From Pachyseris speciosa (Eukaryota > Cnidaria > Anthozoa > Scleractinia > Pachyseridae): DNA of 64,000 nt. Below the pieces are notes generated by a model that had not been told where the DNA came from, made no database searches, and saw only the letters and a program-made list of their open reading frames with translations. Positions 53,031 to 63,271 of this stretch are shown here, piece after piece. Made by a program: the position numbers and the translations under genes. Numbering within the stretch: position 1 is the stretch's first letter; every line of letters begins with the position of its first letter. The stretch spans positions 230,001 to 294,000 of the forward strand of contig JAEMWC010000557.1 in the NCBI GenBank assembly GCA_016490735.1, given 5' to 3'.

Positions 53031-56000
53031 TCACTCTAAACCTAGATTTTCCCTAACTTTGAGTGAAGGCTTTATGATTCTCTTAGGCCTACTAGCAAGA
53101 ATAGGTGTTACTGGGGGCACTTGTAAGTTAGGAGTGTCAGTTTGCATAGGTGATGCTGGCTTGGTCTCCGCTGGAACGTCACTCACTGCGGGTGTCGGTC
53201 GATGTTGCTGCTGCTGATCCGGAATTGGTATCAAGTGAGCACGGTTCCCCCTTAGTGTGCTGGTGGGTGTTTCCACCATGTACGACCGAGGTGTTGATGC
53301 CGCTTTCACAACTTTCCCTGTGCGTTGAAGGTCTTACACAAAGACTTCTGTACCCGGTCCTATTGGAGACAGGGGCTTTGCTTTGTGCCTGCTGTTGAAT
53401 ACTGTTTCCTGCTTCAACTTGCTCATGCTCTCTCGTGCACGTAGGTTTTCTAAATCGGGCCACTGCGGGTTTAACTGGGTATGGAACGTAGGTACACTGT
53501 TCCTAATTTGCCTTCCCATCAGTAACTGAGCAGGAGAGAACTTGCATGCTAGTGGTGTTGATCTGTAGGCAAGCAATCCTTTAGCGGGGTCCTTCTCTTT
53601 CGTGATCAGGTTCTTCACCGTTCTGACTCCTCGCTCGACTTCTCCGTTTGATTGGGGAAATCGCGGACTACTTGTGTTATGTTTGAATCCCCACTCCTTA
53701 ACAAAATGTGAGAATTCTGCACTGTCAAACTGAGGGCCGTTGTCAGATCGCACTTGTTCTGGAGTGCTATGTCTGGCAAATATGGACTTGAGTGCTCTGA
53801 TGACCTCGCTTGACTTGGTGGTCTTTGTCATCGCTGCTACTTCCACATACCTTGAGAAGTAGTCTATGACAATAAGGTAGTCGACGCCTTTTAACTCAAA
53901 GAGGTCTGTGGCTACGACTTGCCAGGGACGGTCCGGTAAAGGTGTCGGGATAAGTGGTTCAGGTTCGCTGTCCCTGTGTAAGGCACAAACTCTGCACTGT
54001 TGTACTAAATCTTGGATTTCTCTGCTGAGTCCTGGCCACCAAACAGAGTTTTTGGCTCGCTCACGGCATTTGGTAATCCCTTGGTGTCCCTCGTGGATCT
54101 TATCTAAGGTGTCTAGGCGCATGGAGGACGGGATTACGATTCTGCACGCCTTTAGCAGGATGTTTTGTACCACCGACAGCTCGCCTCTGCTTGACCAGCA
54201 AGGTTTCAAAGCATCCTTTAGTGAATACTTTGATGAAGTACACTTTGATCTGGCTGCAGACTGGATCTTCGTCCGGCGCTTCCACTATTTGCTGTAGTCT
54301 TGTGTCTGAGGCGGGTAGCGACGAGATCACACTTCCGACGTAAGCAAACATGTCGTCATCATCAATTGTGGACTGGACCATTTGATCTCGAACTTGGAGT
54401 CTCGAGAGCGCATCCGCTATGTGCATCTGCTTCCCTGGAACGTGCTTGATTTCCTTAAAGTGGAATCTCATTAATCTCATCCTAAATCGCTGGATCCTTG
54501 GCGGAAGTTGATCCAGTGTATGAGTACTCAGCAGTGGTACCAGGGGTTTGTGGTCAGTTTCCACGAAGATTGACTTTCCCACGATGTATTCCCATGATCG
54601 CTCGCACGCCCATGTGAGAGCTAGGGCTTCCTTCTCAATTTGTGCGTACCTGGTTTCAGTGGGCGTCATTGCTCTTGATAGGAACGATATTGGCCTCCAG
54701 GAGTTGTCTGATTGAAGCTGGAGAACTACCCCACCTAAGCCTTGTTTGGGTCGTATAGCGCTAGTACCGGGACTTGTATGAGGTCAGCTTTGATTCGCTC
54801 AAATGCTTTCTGCTGCTCGATTCCCCATGTGCACTGGTTCCCTTTCTGAAGCAGGTCTCTGATGCTCTTTGTCTTGTCAGCAAGGTGTTCTGAGAACTTG
54901 CTTAATTGGTTCACCATGCCAAGAAAGGTTCTTACTTCTTGCACATTCTGAGGTGGTGGTAGATCTGTGATTGCTCGTAGCTTCTCTGGATCTGCCTCAA
55001 TTCCACTGGAGCTTATGACGTGACCAAGGAACTTGACCTGTTGTGTGCTGAACTCACACTTATCAAGGTTCAGTGTCACACCGGCTTCTAACAAACGCAG
55101 AAGAACAGCTTCCAGCCTCTCATCGTGTTCCTCCTGGTCTTTACCATGTACCAACACGTCATCTATGTTACATTCCACGCCCTCTAATCCCTCAAGGATC
55201 TGACTCATGTTTTTCTGGAATTTCTCTGAACCAGAACGGATGCCAAAGGGTAAGACGTTGAAACAGAAACGACCCCATGGAGTGATAAATGTGGTTAATG
55301 GTCTCGATTCCCCTGCTAGCTTAATCTGCCAGAAGCCTGAGTTGGCGTCGAGTTTAGTGAAGACTCTTGAGTCGGCCAACCTACCCAGGGTTGTGTCTAC
55401 TGCTGGAAGTGGGTGGTTCTCTCTCTTGACGTACTCGTTGAGCTTGCTTAAGTCCACGCATACCCTGACCTTCCCGTTGCTCTTGGGCGTTACCACCATA
55501 GGTGCACACCAATCGGTGGGTTGGTCCACTCTGGATATGACGCCTGTCTCTAGCATTCTATCCAACTCTTCTTTCGTCTTCTGATACAGCGGTAACGGTA
55601 CTTTCCTTGGAACGGTCATTTGGAAGGGTTTGGCATCTTCTTTGCGCGTGATGCTGTAGTTGTCCTTCATGACCCCCAGACCCTTGAACAGCTTAGGGTA
55701 CTTGTCTGCTACTTTAGTATTGTAGTCAGCGCTGCTCAAACTGTCAAGTCTGGTTACCAGCTTCAGACGTTCGGCTGCTTCTCTTCCTAGCAAGGCTCTT
55801 TCCAAATCTTCAATCACGTACACTTGTTCTCTTGCAACATTGTCTTGCGCTTGTAACTCTGCAGTGAAAGTTCCTAAACACGTTAATTTTTGTTTACGAG
55901 GATCCATGAGCATCTTGGTTGTGTTGCTTAGTGATGGGGTTGGTTTCAGGGTATGGTACAAGCTCGGTGGAATTACAGTAACATCTGCACCTGTATCGAC

Positions 56001-56147
56001 TTTAAACTCTGCTTGTTGCCCATTTATCATGACTTTTGCTTTCCACGAACCTCCTTCGCCTCCTTGAACAGCATCTAGTTTGGTAACTTCACCCAGGAAG
56101 AACTCTTCATCATGCTGTGTGCCAGAGAAGTTCACTTCGCCCAGCAT
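53031..56147 (-). pseudogene. Gypsy pol: protease, RT, RNase H, integrase with breaks
   Basis: From 56147 the frame gives an aspartic protease (EFKVDTGADVTVIP) and an RT with the blocks KVRVCVDLSKLNEYV, FTKLDANSGFWQI, FITPWGRFCFNVLPFG and the catalytic region CNIDDVLVHG. The frame stops at 54735, where about 30 bases are missing. The deletion removes the start of RNase H, including its first catalytic Asp. RNase H resumes (EKEALALTWACERSW, VETDHKPLVPLL). A further frameshift near 54150 precedes integrase: the zinc region HEGHQGITKC to QQCRVCALH, and the acidic residues in VVATDLFE, VRSDNGPQFD and NGEVERGVRTV. Another break near 53334 precedes the C-terminal tail, which ends at 53031. Confidence 0.85.
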
Positions 56148-57062
56148 CTAGTTGGAGTGAGCTCTGCAGGCTTTTGCCCAATGACCCACTTTAGAACACT
56201 TGATGCATTTTGACTCTCTTGCTGGACATAGTCTCTTTGCATGAAAGGGGCCATGGCATCTTGGACATTTTCCTTCAGAAGTCTTCTCCCTTGCTTGCTT
56301 TTGTTTTGATGGCTTCTTCTGGTCTCTTTTCTTCTCTGCTTCTTCTTTTCCCTTTCCTTTGGATAACCGGTCCACGTTAGCTGGTGGGGGTTCTGACTTT
56401 TCTCCCTTTAGGAAGGTTTGTTGTTTTTTGACTGTCTCTGACTGTCTGGCCTTTGTAGTTGCCTTTTCCAAAGTCAACTTGGGATCCAGTTGCAGCTGTT
56501 CAGAGAGCTTTTTGTCTTTCAGCCCCACAACGATTCTGTCTCGGATGAGATCGTCCTTAAGAGTGCCAAATTCGCAGTATTCCGCAAGACAGTGTAAATC
56601 AGTAATAAAGGTATCCACTGACTCATGGTCATTTTGACTCCTGAGGTTAAATTTAGCTCGTTCAGATATTACGTTCCTCTTCACTACAAAATGACTTTCA
56701 AACTTGCCTTTGACGGTGTCGTACTGCTTCGCTTCAGCGGCGGTAAGTCCAAACGAGACTACAATGTCATCGGCCTCTTCGCCCATGGAGTAAATAAGAG
56801 TGTTTACCTGGTTCTCGCAGTCCTTTTGGTCGAGTCCGGTCGCTTTTCGAAATCTCTCGAAACGCCTAATCCATCTGGGCCATCCTTCGGGTTTAAAACT
56901 AAATTTTTCCGGCGGTGGAACTTGATAGTTTGCCACGGATATCTGTTGTATAGTTGCTGCGACTTGCGGGTGTGCATTTTGAGCGCCGGCTCCGTTCGAC
57001 TCTTCAACTACTTGTGGTTGTTCAGCTTGAACTCCGGCCGCGTTCGCTTCTGGTTCTCCCAT
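56148..57062 (-). CDS. Gypsy gag, 304 residues
   Basis: The product has an N-terminal capsid-like region (FKPEGWPRWIRRFERFRKAT, WxxxxxxF spacing typical of gag) and a basic linker. Two cysteine clusters follow, the second a CCHC knuckle (CIKCSKVGHWAKAC). It packages element RNA. Its TAG stop (56150-56148) is followed without gap by the in-frame ATG of pol, so gag and pol form one frame divided by a single UAG. That could be a readthrough arrangement or a single nonsense change. Confidence 0.88.
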   Translation of the reverse strand: MGEPEANAAGVQAEQPQVVEESNGAGAQNAHPQVAATIQQISVANYQVPPPEKFSFKPEGWPRWIRRFERFRKATGLDQKDCENQVNTLIYSMGEEADDIVVSFGLTAAEAKQYDTVKGKFESHFVVKRNVISERAKFNLRSQNDHESVDTFITDLHCLAEYCEFGTLKDDLIRDRIVVGLKDKKLSEQLQLDPKLTLEKATTKARQSETVKKQQTFLKGEKSEPPPANVDRLSKGKGKEEAEKKRDQKKPSKQKQAREKTSEGKCPRCHGPFHAKRLCPARESKCIKCSKVGHWAKACRAHSN

Positions 57063-57124
57063 ACTTCCTCTGTGTCTGATTCTTCTTCAGTTTACAGGTT
57101 ATTGGGAACTTTCCGCTGCCACCA

Positions 57125-57256
57125 TGTCGGGTTATTTGGCTAAATAGTGACTCAGAATACACTCCACGTGTTTCTTATCGGGTGCCATGTTTAATCAGCC
57201 TCCATATCATGCGGGCATCAATCCCAAGAAAGCCCTTCATGTAAGCTATCACAACA
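57125..57256 (-). repeat. 5' LTR
   Basis: 132 bp, two substitutions from the 3' LTR. Its inner side adjoins a tggtggcagcggaaag primer-binding-like site on the minus strand, and its outer side the target duplication gaaaa. Confidence 0.93.
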
Positions 57257-57261
57257 GAAAA

Positions 57262-58543
57262 CAAAACAAAAAAGGCGGAAATCGAAAGAAACTAGCGAAC
57301 AAAAAGGGAAACCCGAGCTGTGGGCCGAAACTGAACTTTCTTTTGATACAAAGTTTGTTACGGAAACAATTATAAACTTCCCCTTCCAGTTCACCTTAGA
57401 AACAAGGTGCTCCAGGTTTTCGTTGTTTTAAAATGTCTAATTAATCATCTAAATAACATTTTTAATTGAATCCACTGAAGAACAATATAATGTCACGTGC
57501 CTTTGATTCACCCTTTATGCAAATAGCTATCAAATTTAAGTCTCATTTGCATAACGGTCTGTAATTAACCACAACTCCTGTAGTACGGATTCTGACCAGA
57601 CAACTACATATATGGCACAAAGAGAAAAAGAAATCTAGTTGCTGTAAGAAAAGATTCCAAGCCGCGGCGCTTTGAATGTGTAAACGATATCCTAAGCTGA
57701 ACGGCGCTCACCTTCGATTCCGTGAATCCACCGAAAACGGGCAATTTAAGATCACGGTGAAGCAAACATTTTGGACTTCTGATATTCCACATATGGTAAA
57801 TTACACTTTATTTATTTTCTTTTCTTTCTTTCTTTCTTTTTTTTTTTTCATCCTTGTTTTGTCTTGCAGGTCTCTGTTTTTTCTAACGATAATTTAGTTT
57901 TTTGTCAGTTTGCTGTTGGTCACGCATTAATCAGATTGCGTGATTTTGTGCTTTCCATGCACAATTTTGAAAAATTCGCTAAATATTTTAACATAGTTTC
58001 CCCAAACTAAATTTTACATTTTTTGAAGGTGCACTATCTCTAGTATCATTTACCGTGAACTTTGAGGAAATATGAATAAAGGCTCATGGTGAAAATCGTC
58101 CTTCTATTTGACCTCACGATTGTCAGAATATATCAGAGTACTAACCTTTTGACTTGTGTTGCTCTTTTAAATTCATTCAATGTTCATTGAATGCCCGTGT
58201 TTAGGTAAAGGAGAGTCATCCTACAAAGTTATGATATTACAGCTTTTCCTAGGTTTATAGTTTGTTATACGAGTCGAGTGAACACGGAACAATTTTGACC
58301 CTTACACGGCTTGCTAAATTGACCCTTGAACTAAAAATGCATTTTATCCATTTTCTCAGAAATAAACAGTTATTTCAAGAAAAAAAAATTACATAGTGTT
58401 TGTACACTTACTTAGGGCTACCAATATACAAAATAAGACAAAATTTTATTTTTCGAGTTGTGCCACCATATGTTCGATTTTTGTGCGGATTCCCTCTTAA
58501 TTATTAGAATGAATATGATGTGAACTGCAGAGATACAAATGAA
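57262..58543. other. No gene recognised; TTTC-rich tract near 57815-57850
   Basis: Intronic sequence downstream of the LTR element with a pyrimidine (TTTC)n stretch and no supported coding region. Confidence 0.5.
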
Positions 58544-58772
58544 ATTGAAGGGCTTGGTGGAAAACTATGCTAAGTGGATTTTGGGAGTTTTTTTTATTTT
58601 GCTCCAAAATTGCTGTTTTTTTTGCATACAGGCTTGTTTTTATGTGGTTAACATTGCCCTGTATTCTTTTTCGCTGCTTTACGCTTAGTCTTCTAGAAAA
58701 CACGGGCCAAAAAACGCTTCCACCTAAAAATCCACTTAGCATAGTTTTCCACCAAGCCCTTCAATTAATATG
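58544..58772. mobile_element. Hairpin MITE with about 40-bp arms
   Basis: aattgaagggcttggtggaa and aactatgctaagtggatttt on the left face aaaatccacttagcatagtt and ttccaccaagcccttcaatt on the right, with no mismatch seen in the arms. Confidence 0.85.
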
Positions 58773-59150
58773 TGACCATTGCAGTTATGATTGCAATTTC
58801 AGCAATTGCGAATTAAGCCTGAAAAACTGTTTCCAGCACCTCAACAGGATTTGAACCTGTGGCCACTACATTAGCGCTGGAAGCACATATTCATTTCATT
58901 TGTATTTCCACACTTCACATCATATTCATTTCATGTTTCATTCCTTTCACGGGCTAAGATGAACTCAATAAATTGGCCTGCTCCCAATATATGGGTCTAT
59001 CATACTGTACCTCAGTTGGTAGAGCACAGCAGTGCTAACATAGAGCACAGAGGCCATGAGTTCGAATCCCGTTGAAGCCCTGAAAATATTATTTTTTGGC
59101 TTGATTTGCAATTGCTTAAATTGCAATCAACTGCGATGGTCACATATTCA
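58773..59150. repeat. Diverged inverted pair of tRNA-like units
   Basis: A minus-strand core (acctcaacaggatttgaacc) and a plus-strand core (acctcagttggtagagcaca, gagttcgaatcccgttgaag) are joined by catattcatttcat and cacgggctaagatgaac, sequence related to the 251-bp units. The plus core has a duplicated tagagcaca segment, so it does not fold as a normal tRNA. Confidence 0.65.
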
Positions 59151-59472
59151 TTTCATTAACATAATAGAATTACTAAAACCCTGTTTACACTAAGCATGCT
59201 TCTCTCTCAGCTGATTAATTTCGTTTGTTATTGTATTTGAGAAACTTATGGAAAAGCTGTTTCATCCAATTTACTACAGTGAATTTTCTTTGAAGTACGC
59301 ATCTATAGTACTTTGCAACTGCATTGGCAATATGGACATGTCATCAAAAAATAGAGAGCACCAACACGATGCTTAGACTACATTAACATGTAGTTTGTGT
59401 TATTTGTCCTGTGAGAAGGCTCACTGTTATTATTTGAATGAAAACTATAACGAAGTTCCTCATTTTTGACAG

Positions 59473-60260
59473 GTAATGATGCCGAAATTCTGCAAATTGC
59501 AGCAACTGATGGGGTAGATGCATTTCAGGTTTACATCATTCCAACCAGTCCTATATCACCGAGTGCTTCATCAGTGAATAAGCTCACCTTTAACCAAGGA
59601 ATTCTCTTTTATAATTCTCATCCAGTCTGCGCAGTTCCACTGGCTGAGGGATTATCCCAGATGATATCATGGCTGAAGCCCAAGGCACCATGCCTGTTGA
59701 TAGCTCATAATTGTAAATCTTTTGATGGGAAGCATCTCATAAAAGCACTGGAGTCCACTGGAGTAGACAAAGAATTTTCAGCAATTGTTTCTGGATTTTC
59801 TGACACATTACCAGCCTTCAAAGAGCTCTTTCCTGAGCGCAACTCATACAGTCAAGAGAATTTAGTGAGAGACCATCTACATTGCAGCTATGAACACCAT
59901 AATGCAATTGCAGATGTCCAGTCCCTGTATCAACTTGTGAACAAGCTCCTCAATACAAATCTGCTGAGAAAACACAGCTTCTCAGTATCATGGGTCAAAG
60001 AGCATAATGTCCGCCTTGCCCAGAGAGACATACTTCGGCGAACACTCCATCCTTTGCTCCACAAGAAGGTCATTTCCGCTGGCATGGCTACCAAAATTGC
60101 TGAGTCTGGGCTGGGATTCCAGCACTTGCAGTTGGCATTCCAAAGAGGGGGAGCAGATGAGCTGGAACGTGTACTGAAAAAAAAGTTTCAAGGAAAAGTT
60201 CGTGTGACAGCAAATCGCAGGATTCTGTTAAAAATTATAAATTATTTCACTGATTTGTAA
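59473..60260 (+). CDS. DEDDh exonuclease exon (C-terminal exon of the Mutator-like gene)
   Basis: An acceptor (tttttgacag) precedes 59473 and the frame is open for about 262 codons to TAA at 60258-60260. It continues the split Gly codon of the exon ending at 44354. The ExoII block is LLIAHNCKSFDGKHLIKAL (Asn and Asp) and the ExoIII block HHNAIADVQSLYQL (His and Asp), completing the DEDDh set begun by FDLET. A basic C-terminal helical part follows (KKKFQGKVRVTANRR). DEDDh enzymes trim nucleic acid 3' ends; the family resembles the TREX/DnaQ type. All catalytic positions are present, unlike the broken transposase exons upstream, so this part could still be functional or recently decayed. Confidence 0.8.
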
Positions 60261-60926
60261 CTTGCAAAAAGATGTATTAAACTACGTGTACAACTCCAAC
60301 TGGTGCGAATATTAATAAGCCGTTTATACCATACCATACAACAGCGATTTAAAACTGTCACAACCATTCGCTATTTAATATTTCGTTTTGTATACAAACG
60401 AATGAACTGGTACAATAGTTAAAAAAACTTCAGAAACAGCATACAGTTGTACAAGATGGAATGCACATTCCGAATAAATTTAAGCCTACGAATTGATTTC
60501 CAAGTTTCTGTAGAATGATTAAGCCTCAAATGCTCTATTCACAGGAAGGACCTTTCTTGGCACATATGGAGTGCATCACTGTTGCGAGGATTCTCTATTC
60601 TGGTCAAATAATGAGCATTAATTTCAGCTCATGGCTGTGAGCATACTATCGGAACTGCGGAATTGAATACGAAACAAAACAGTGGAGTGTTTTAGTGCTT
60701 GTCATTAGAAGTATTAATTACTATGTAACCGGTAACTTTAGCCGTATGAATTCTCTTATCTGAATGTACGATAAGAATGGTAGCGTTTGTAGTCAGTCAT
60801 CAGTTCATCCTTTATCGTCCTTGTAAGCGAGTACAATCCTTCTGCCATTCGCGCTCGATATCAAACAATCCTATATCCAAGAGTATCCATAGGAAAACTT
60901 CTACACCTTTGCCGGTAACCTTCCCG
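60261..60926. other. No gene recognised; probably leader of the DIRS-like element
   Basis: No supported coding region. The left terminus of the downstream retroelement must lie here or just upstream, but I could not identify it. Confidence 0.4.
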
Positions 60927-61945
60927 ATGGCCCACGGAGTTGACAAAGACGAATTCCTGTACGATTTAGACAATTTGACACAGATGATTGAAACATCAAA
61001 AATTCTGGATGGCTACGAAAAAACCTGCGCTCGCCCCAAGAAACCCAAGGCAAAACGAACATCTTCCAAATCTGCTGGAGAATCTACGGCAAAGCCCACC
61101 TCTGACACTCCAGAATCATCTCTCACCACCAGTCTTGAGCTAGCTCGAGAAGCTCAAGAACCAAAATCTCAAACTTCAACTTGAAATTAGAAAAGCAGAG
61201 CTTGACCTAGCCCGGTTGAAGGAACGCCCATCAATGGAACCTTTAACCAACGCGATGGATGCGCAGAGTCCATGTCTACTTGAAAATGCCATCACCTCAA
61301 CACCAGCACAGGCGGAGCTCTATGACTACGGGCCTCCCCACCCTAACCCAGTTGTGGGATAAGATGAAACCCGGAGCAACCCTGCCGCATAACTATGTTT
61401 TTTCGTCTAAAGGTACGCTCACCTATGAGTCTTTAGATATTCCTGATTTTATATATGGCTACTTAGAGTTTTATAAAGAGCAATCGTCTACGTGTAAGCA
61501 AGCTCTGCTAAAGCACCTTCAACTTCTTATGGAGCGCGCTGCAACTTACACCTGGCCCAGCGTACGCAGTTTCCACCTTGCCATTGCCACAGCTGTCGAG
61601 CAGGGAAGGCGTTCGTGGACCAGCAGCGAAGCCATTCGTGAAAGAGCGCAAACCTTCTTCAGCCATCAGGATTTGCGCACCCAACCCCGGCCTGCAGGTT
61701 CGCAACGCCAAAATTCGCAGCCCTCACTACCGCGTGGAAACAGGGCGCAAAAGGAATCTCTCTGTCGAGATTGGAATTACACGGGGAAATTTACCTGCCT
61801 TACTACTGGCGCCACTTATAGCACAACTCATCGATGTCGCGTTTGTGATTCAAGCGACCATCCAATGTTACACTGCGCCAAGCGCAGATTTCCAATCCCA
61901 GCTTCCCCTTCACCAGGAACTAACCAATATCAAGCCAAGGAGTGA
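60927..61945 (+). pseudogene. DIRS gag-like ORF1 with two frameshifts
   Basis: Frame one starts MAHGVDKDEFLYDLDNL and is Lys/Ser-rich. A second frame from about 61140 gives a coiled-coil-like LKLQLEIRKAELDLARLK. A third from about 61325 gives LPTLTQLWDKMKPGA and PDFIYGYLEFYKEQ, ending in a Cys/His-rich region (HRCRVCDSSDHPMLHC) that looks like a nucleic-acid-binding knuckle. The three pieces overlap and follow one another without gap, so two small indels have broken one gene. Confidence 0.7.
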
Positions 61946-62316
61946 CTAACACAGCGAATTGAACTCGCGAATTCTGTACGATCGAGTTCAAAGTATAACT
62001 TTAACGGACCCAGACTTCATATGCAAACAGGCTTTAATCTAGCTTTGTAGCGATATCACCTTACGGACTACGACGACAAAATCATTGTTGATTTTTTAGA
62101 ATATGGTTGGCCTATTAATTACAGCTCAAGTCAGATCCCATGGTCAACGCTTCTCAACCACCCTTCAACACGCCAAGCACAAAATCCCACCTTTCTTCGC
62201 GAGCACATTGCTAAGGAGCTCCAGCACCGTGCCATTATCGGCCCTTTTAATCACAACCCATTCAATACTAACTGCACCATTTCACCGCTACAGTGCGCCC
62301 CGAAGAGAGATTCAAT

Positions 62317-63271
62317 AGCCTGCGAGCAAGCTCTCTCGGGGATTGGGGAGGGGGGGGGGGGTGGGTGGGGTGGAAGGAGGGGAAAATAGAAAGAGAGCTT
62401 GCAACGATCTCTCTGCGATTTGAATTCCGCCCCTAATGCTCCTGCCCCTGTGGCTTCCGGCTGCCTGAGCTGTCAAAATTCAACGCAAACCGGAAATTTG
62501 TTCCTTCCGTCGAACAGGAAAGGACACGAAAGAACAACTTTGGCACACGCAAAGCAAAAGACGGGAATCGTCGCGGAAAAAAAATAACTCTTCAGTTTCT
62601 GCCTACCGTGAGCTACAAAAATACGAAAAACCAGCGAAGGTTTCAGCTTTATTGCGGCCACATTGAACGCGGTAAACCCAAAGTTTGCTAACTGAAGCCG
62701 GAGAATGAAGTTGAAGTATCGGATGTCGGACCAAGGATGAAGCGAACTTTGCCAACCTCAGCAACTACGCCAAATAGAAGCCCCGGTCAAAAGAAAGATC
62801 GCAACAGACATCCCCATACTTCGGGCTTCGGCGACCTGGTCGTCGATAACGCTTTGAAGTGGGAAAACAAACAATACTGTCTGCGACCAATTATTTTAGA
62901 TCGCAGCGGCGCGGATTGATACTTTTGCCAAATTATGTAGGCAAAACAGCGAGAACATCTTTGCTTTGAAGTAAGCTATCGACTGCTAGACGCTGTTCTG
63001 GTTTCAAATCTGACGGACAGTTCATATATTTGGAGAATTTTTCGCTTCGCGGAATACAAATGTCTCGCCTTTTCCGGACAAAAACCAAATAATCAAACCA
63101 CACAGTCCACGCTCGATGATAGATCACGTCATCACCCGGTCAAATTAGCCAATCAGCATTTTGCGTCCACTTTTTGGACGCAGAAATTCAAATTTATGAG
63201 ACACGAGTGCAAGCTCTCCTTCTCTCCCTTCCTCCTCCACCCCCTACCCCGGGAGAGCTTGCTCGCAGGCT
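62317..63271. mobile_element. 955-bp TIR element carrying a RecQ helicase start, inserted in the DIRS RT
   Basis: The terminal inverted repeats are agcctgcgagcaagctctct (62317) and its complement ending at 63271, 23 bp with one mismatch. The word agagattcaat flanks both sides (62306-62316 and 63273-63283). Inside, a plus-strand frame starts at 62737 (MKRTLPTSATTPNRSPGQKK) and a minus-strand frame starts at 63127 (RecQ N-terminus). The two run toward each other and meet near 62918. This looks like an internal-deletion derivative of a larger element with two convergent genes. The 11-bp duplication suggests a MULE-like or related transposase. Confidence 0.8.
62920..63127 (-). pseudogene. RecQ-like helicase N-terminal fragment inside the TIR element
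   Basis: The minus-strand frame starts MIYHRAWTVWF and reaches LKPEQRLAVDSLLQSKDVLA, then VLPT, a TAA stop, and FGKSI. This is the Walker A motif PTGFGKS with its Gly codon replaced by a stop. Homology ends within a few residues after it, at the probable deletion junction. It is a different RecQ-like subfamily from the gene at 32.8-35.1 kb, whose corresponding block reads NLPTGSGKS. Confidence 0.7.

Larger units (their letters stand above)
52815..57256 (-). mobile_element. Gypsy-type LTR retrotransposon, full length, 4.44 kb
   Basis: Two 132-bp LTRs (TGTCGGG...ACAACA) bound the element, and gaaaa flanks both sides (52810-52814 and 57257-57261). On the minus strand the 5' LTR is followed directly by a tggtggcagcgg primer-binding-like site, and the 3' LTR is preceded by a purine tract (aaagggggaga). 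Gag, protease, RT, RNase H and integrase follow in the Gypsy order. The LTRs differ at two positions, so the insertion is fairly recent, yet pol has several breaks. It lies antisense in the last intron of the Mutator-like/exonuclease gene. Confidence 0.93.
36455..60260 (+). pseudogene. Mutator-like transposase fused to DEDDh exonuclease, decayed, spread over 24 kb
   Basis: Plus-strand pieces in order: about 36455-36657 (CKPLQLSNVTDETISGLGS, RGRPIFDVNTKLAAG, then a GT donor); about 37293-37523 (NIPTVCVDTLKAREREIGPA, and in another frame YDMGWQKRGKGYNSLT); 38290-39771 (transposase core, multiply broken); 44176-44354 (start of the exonuclease); 59473-60260 (rest of the exonuclease). The match to the Mutator-like transposase domain of cnidarian proteins is from motif recall. 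The last intron (44355-59472, 15.1 kb) has GT and AG ends and matching phase, and is filled with repeats and retroelements. An exon between 39771 and 44176 appears missing because the phases do not fit. Frameshifts in three exons make it a pseudogene, although the last two exons are clean. Confidence 0.75.

Noticed and set aside
52815..57256. Endogenous retrovirus with an envelope gene
   Set aside because: No envelope-like frame lies between integrase and the 3' LTR; the element has only gag and pol and is a plain Gypsy-type retrotransposon.
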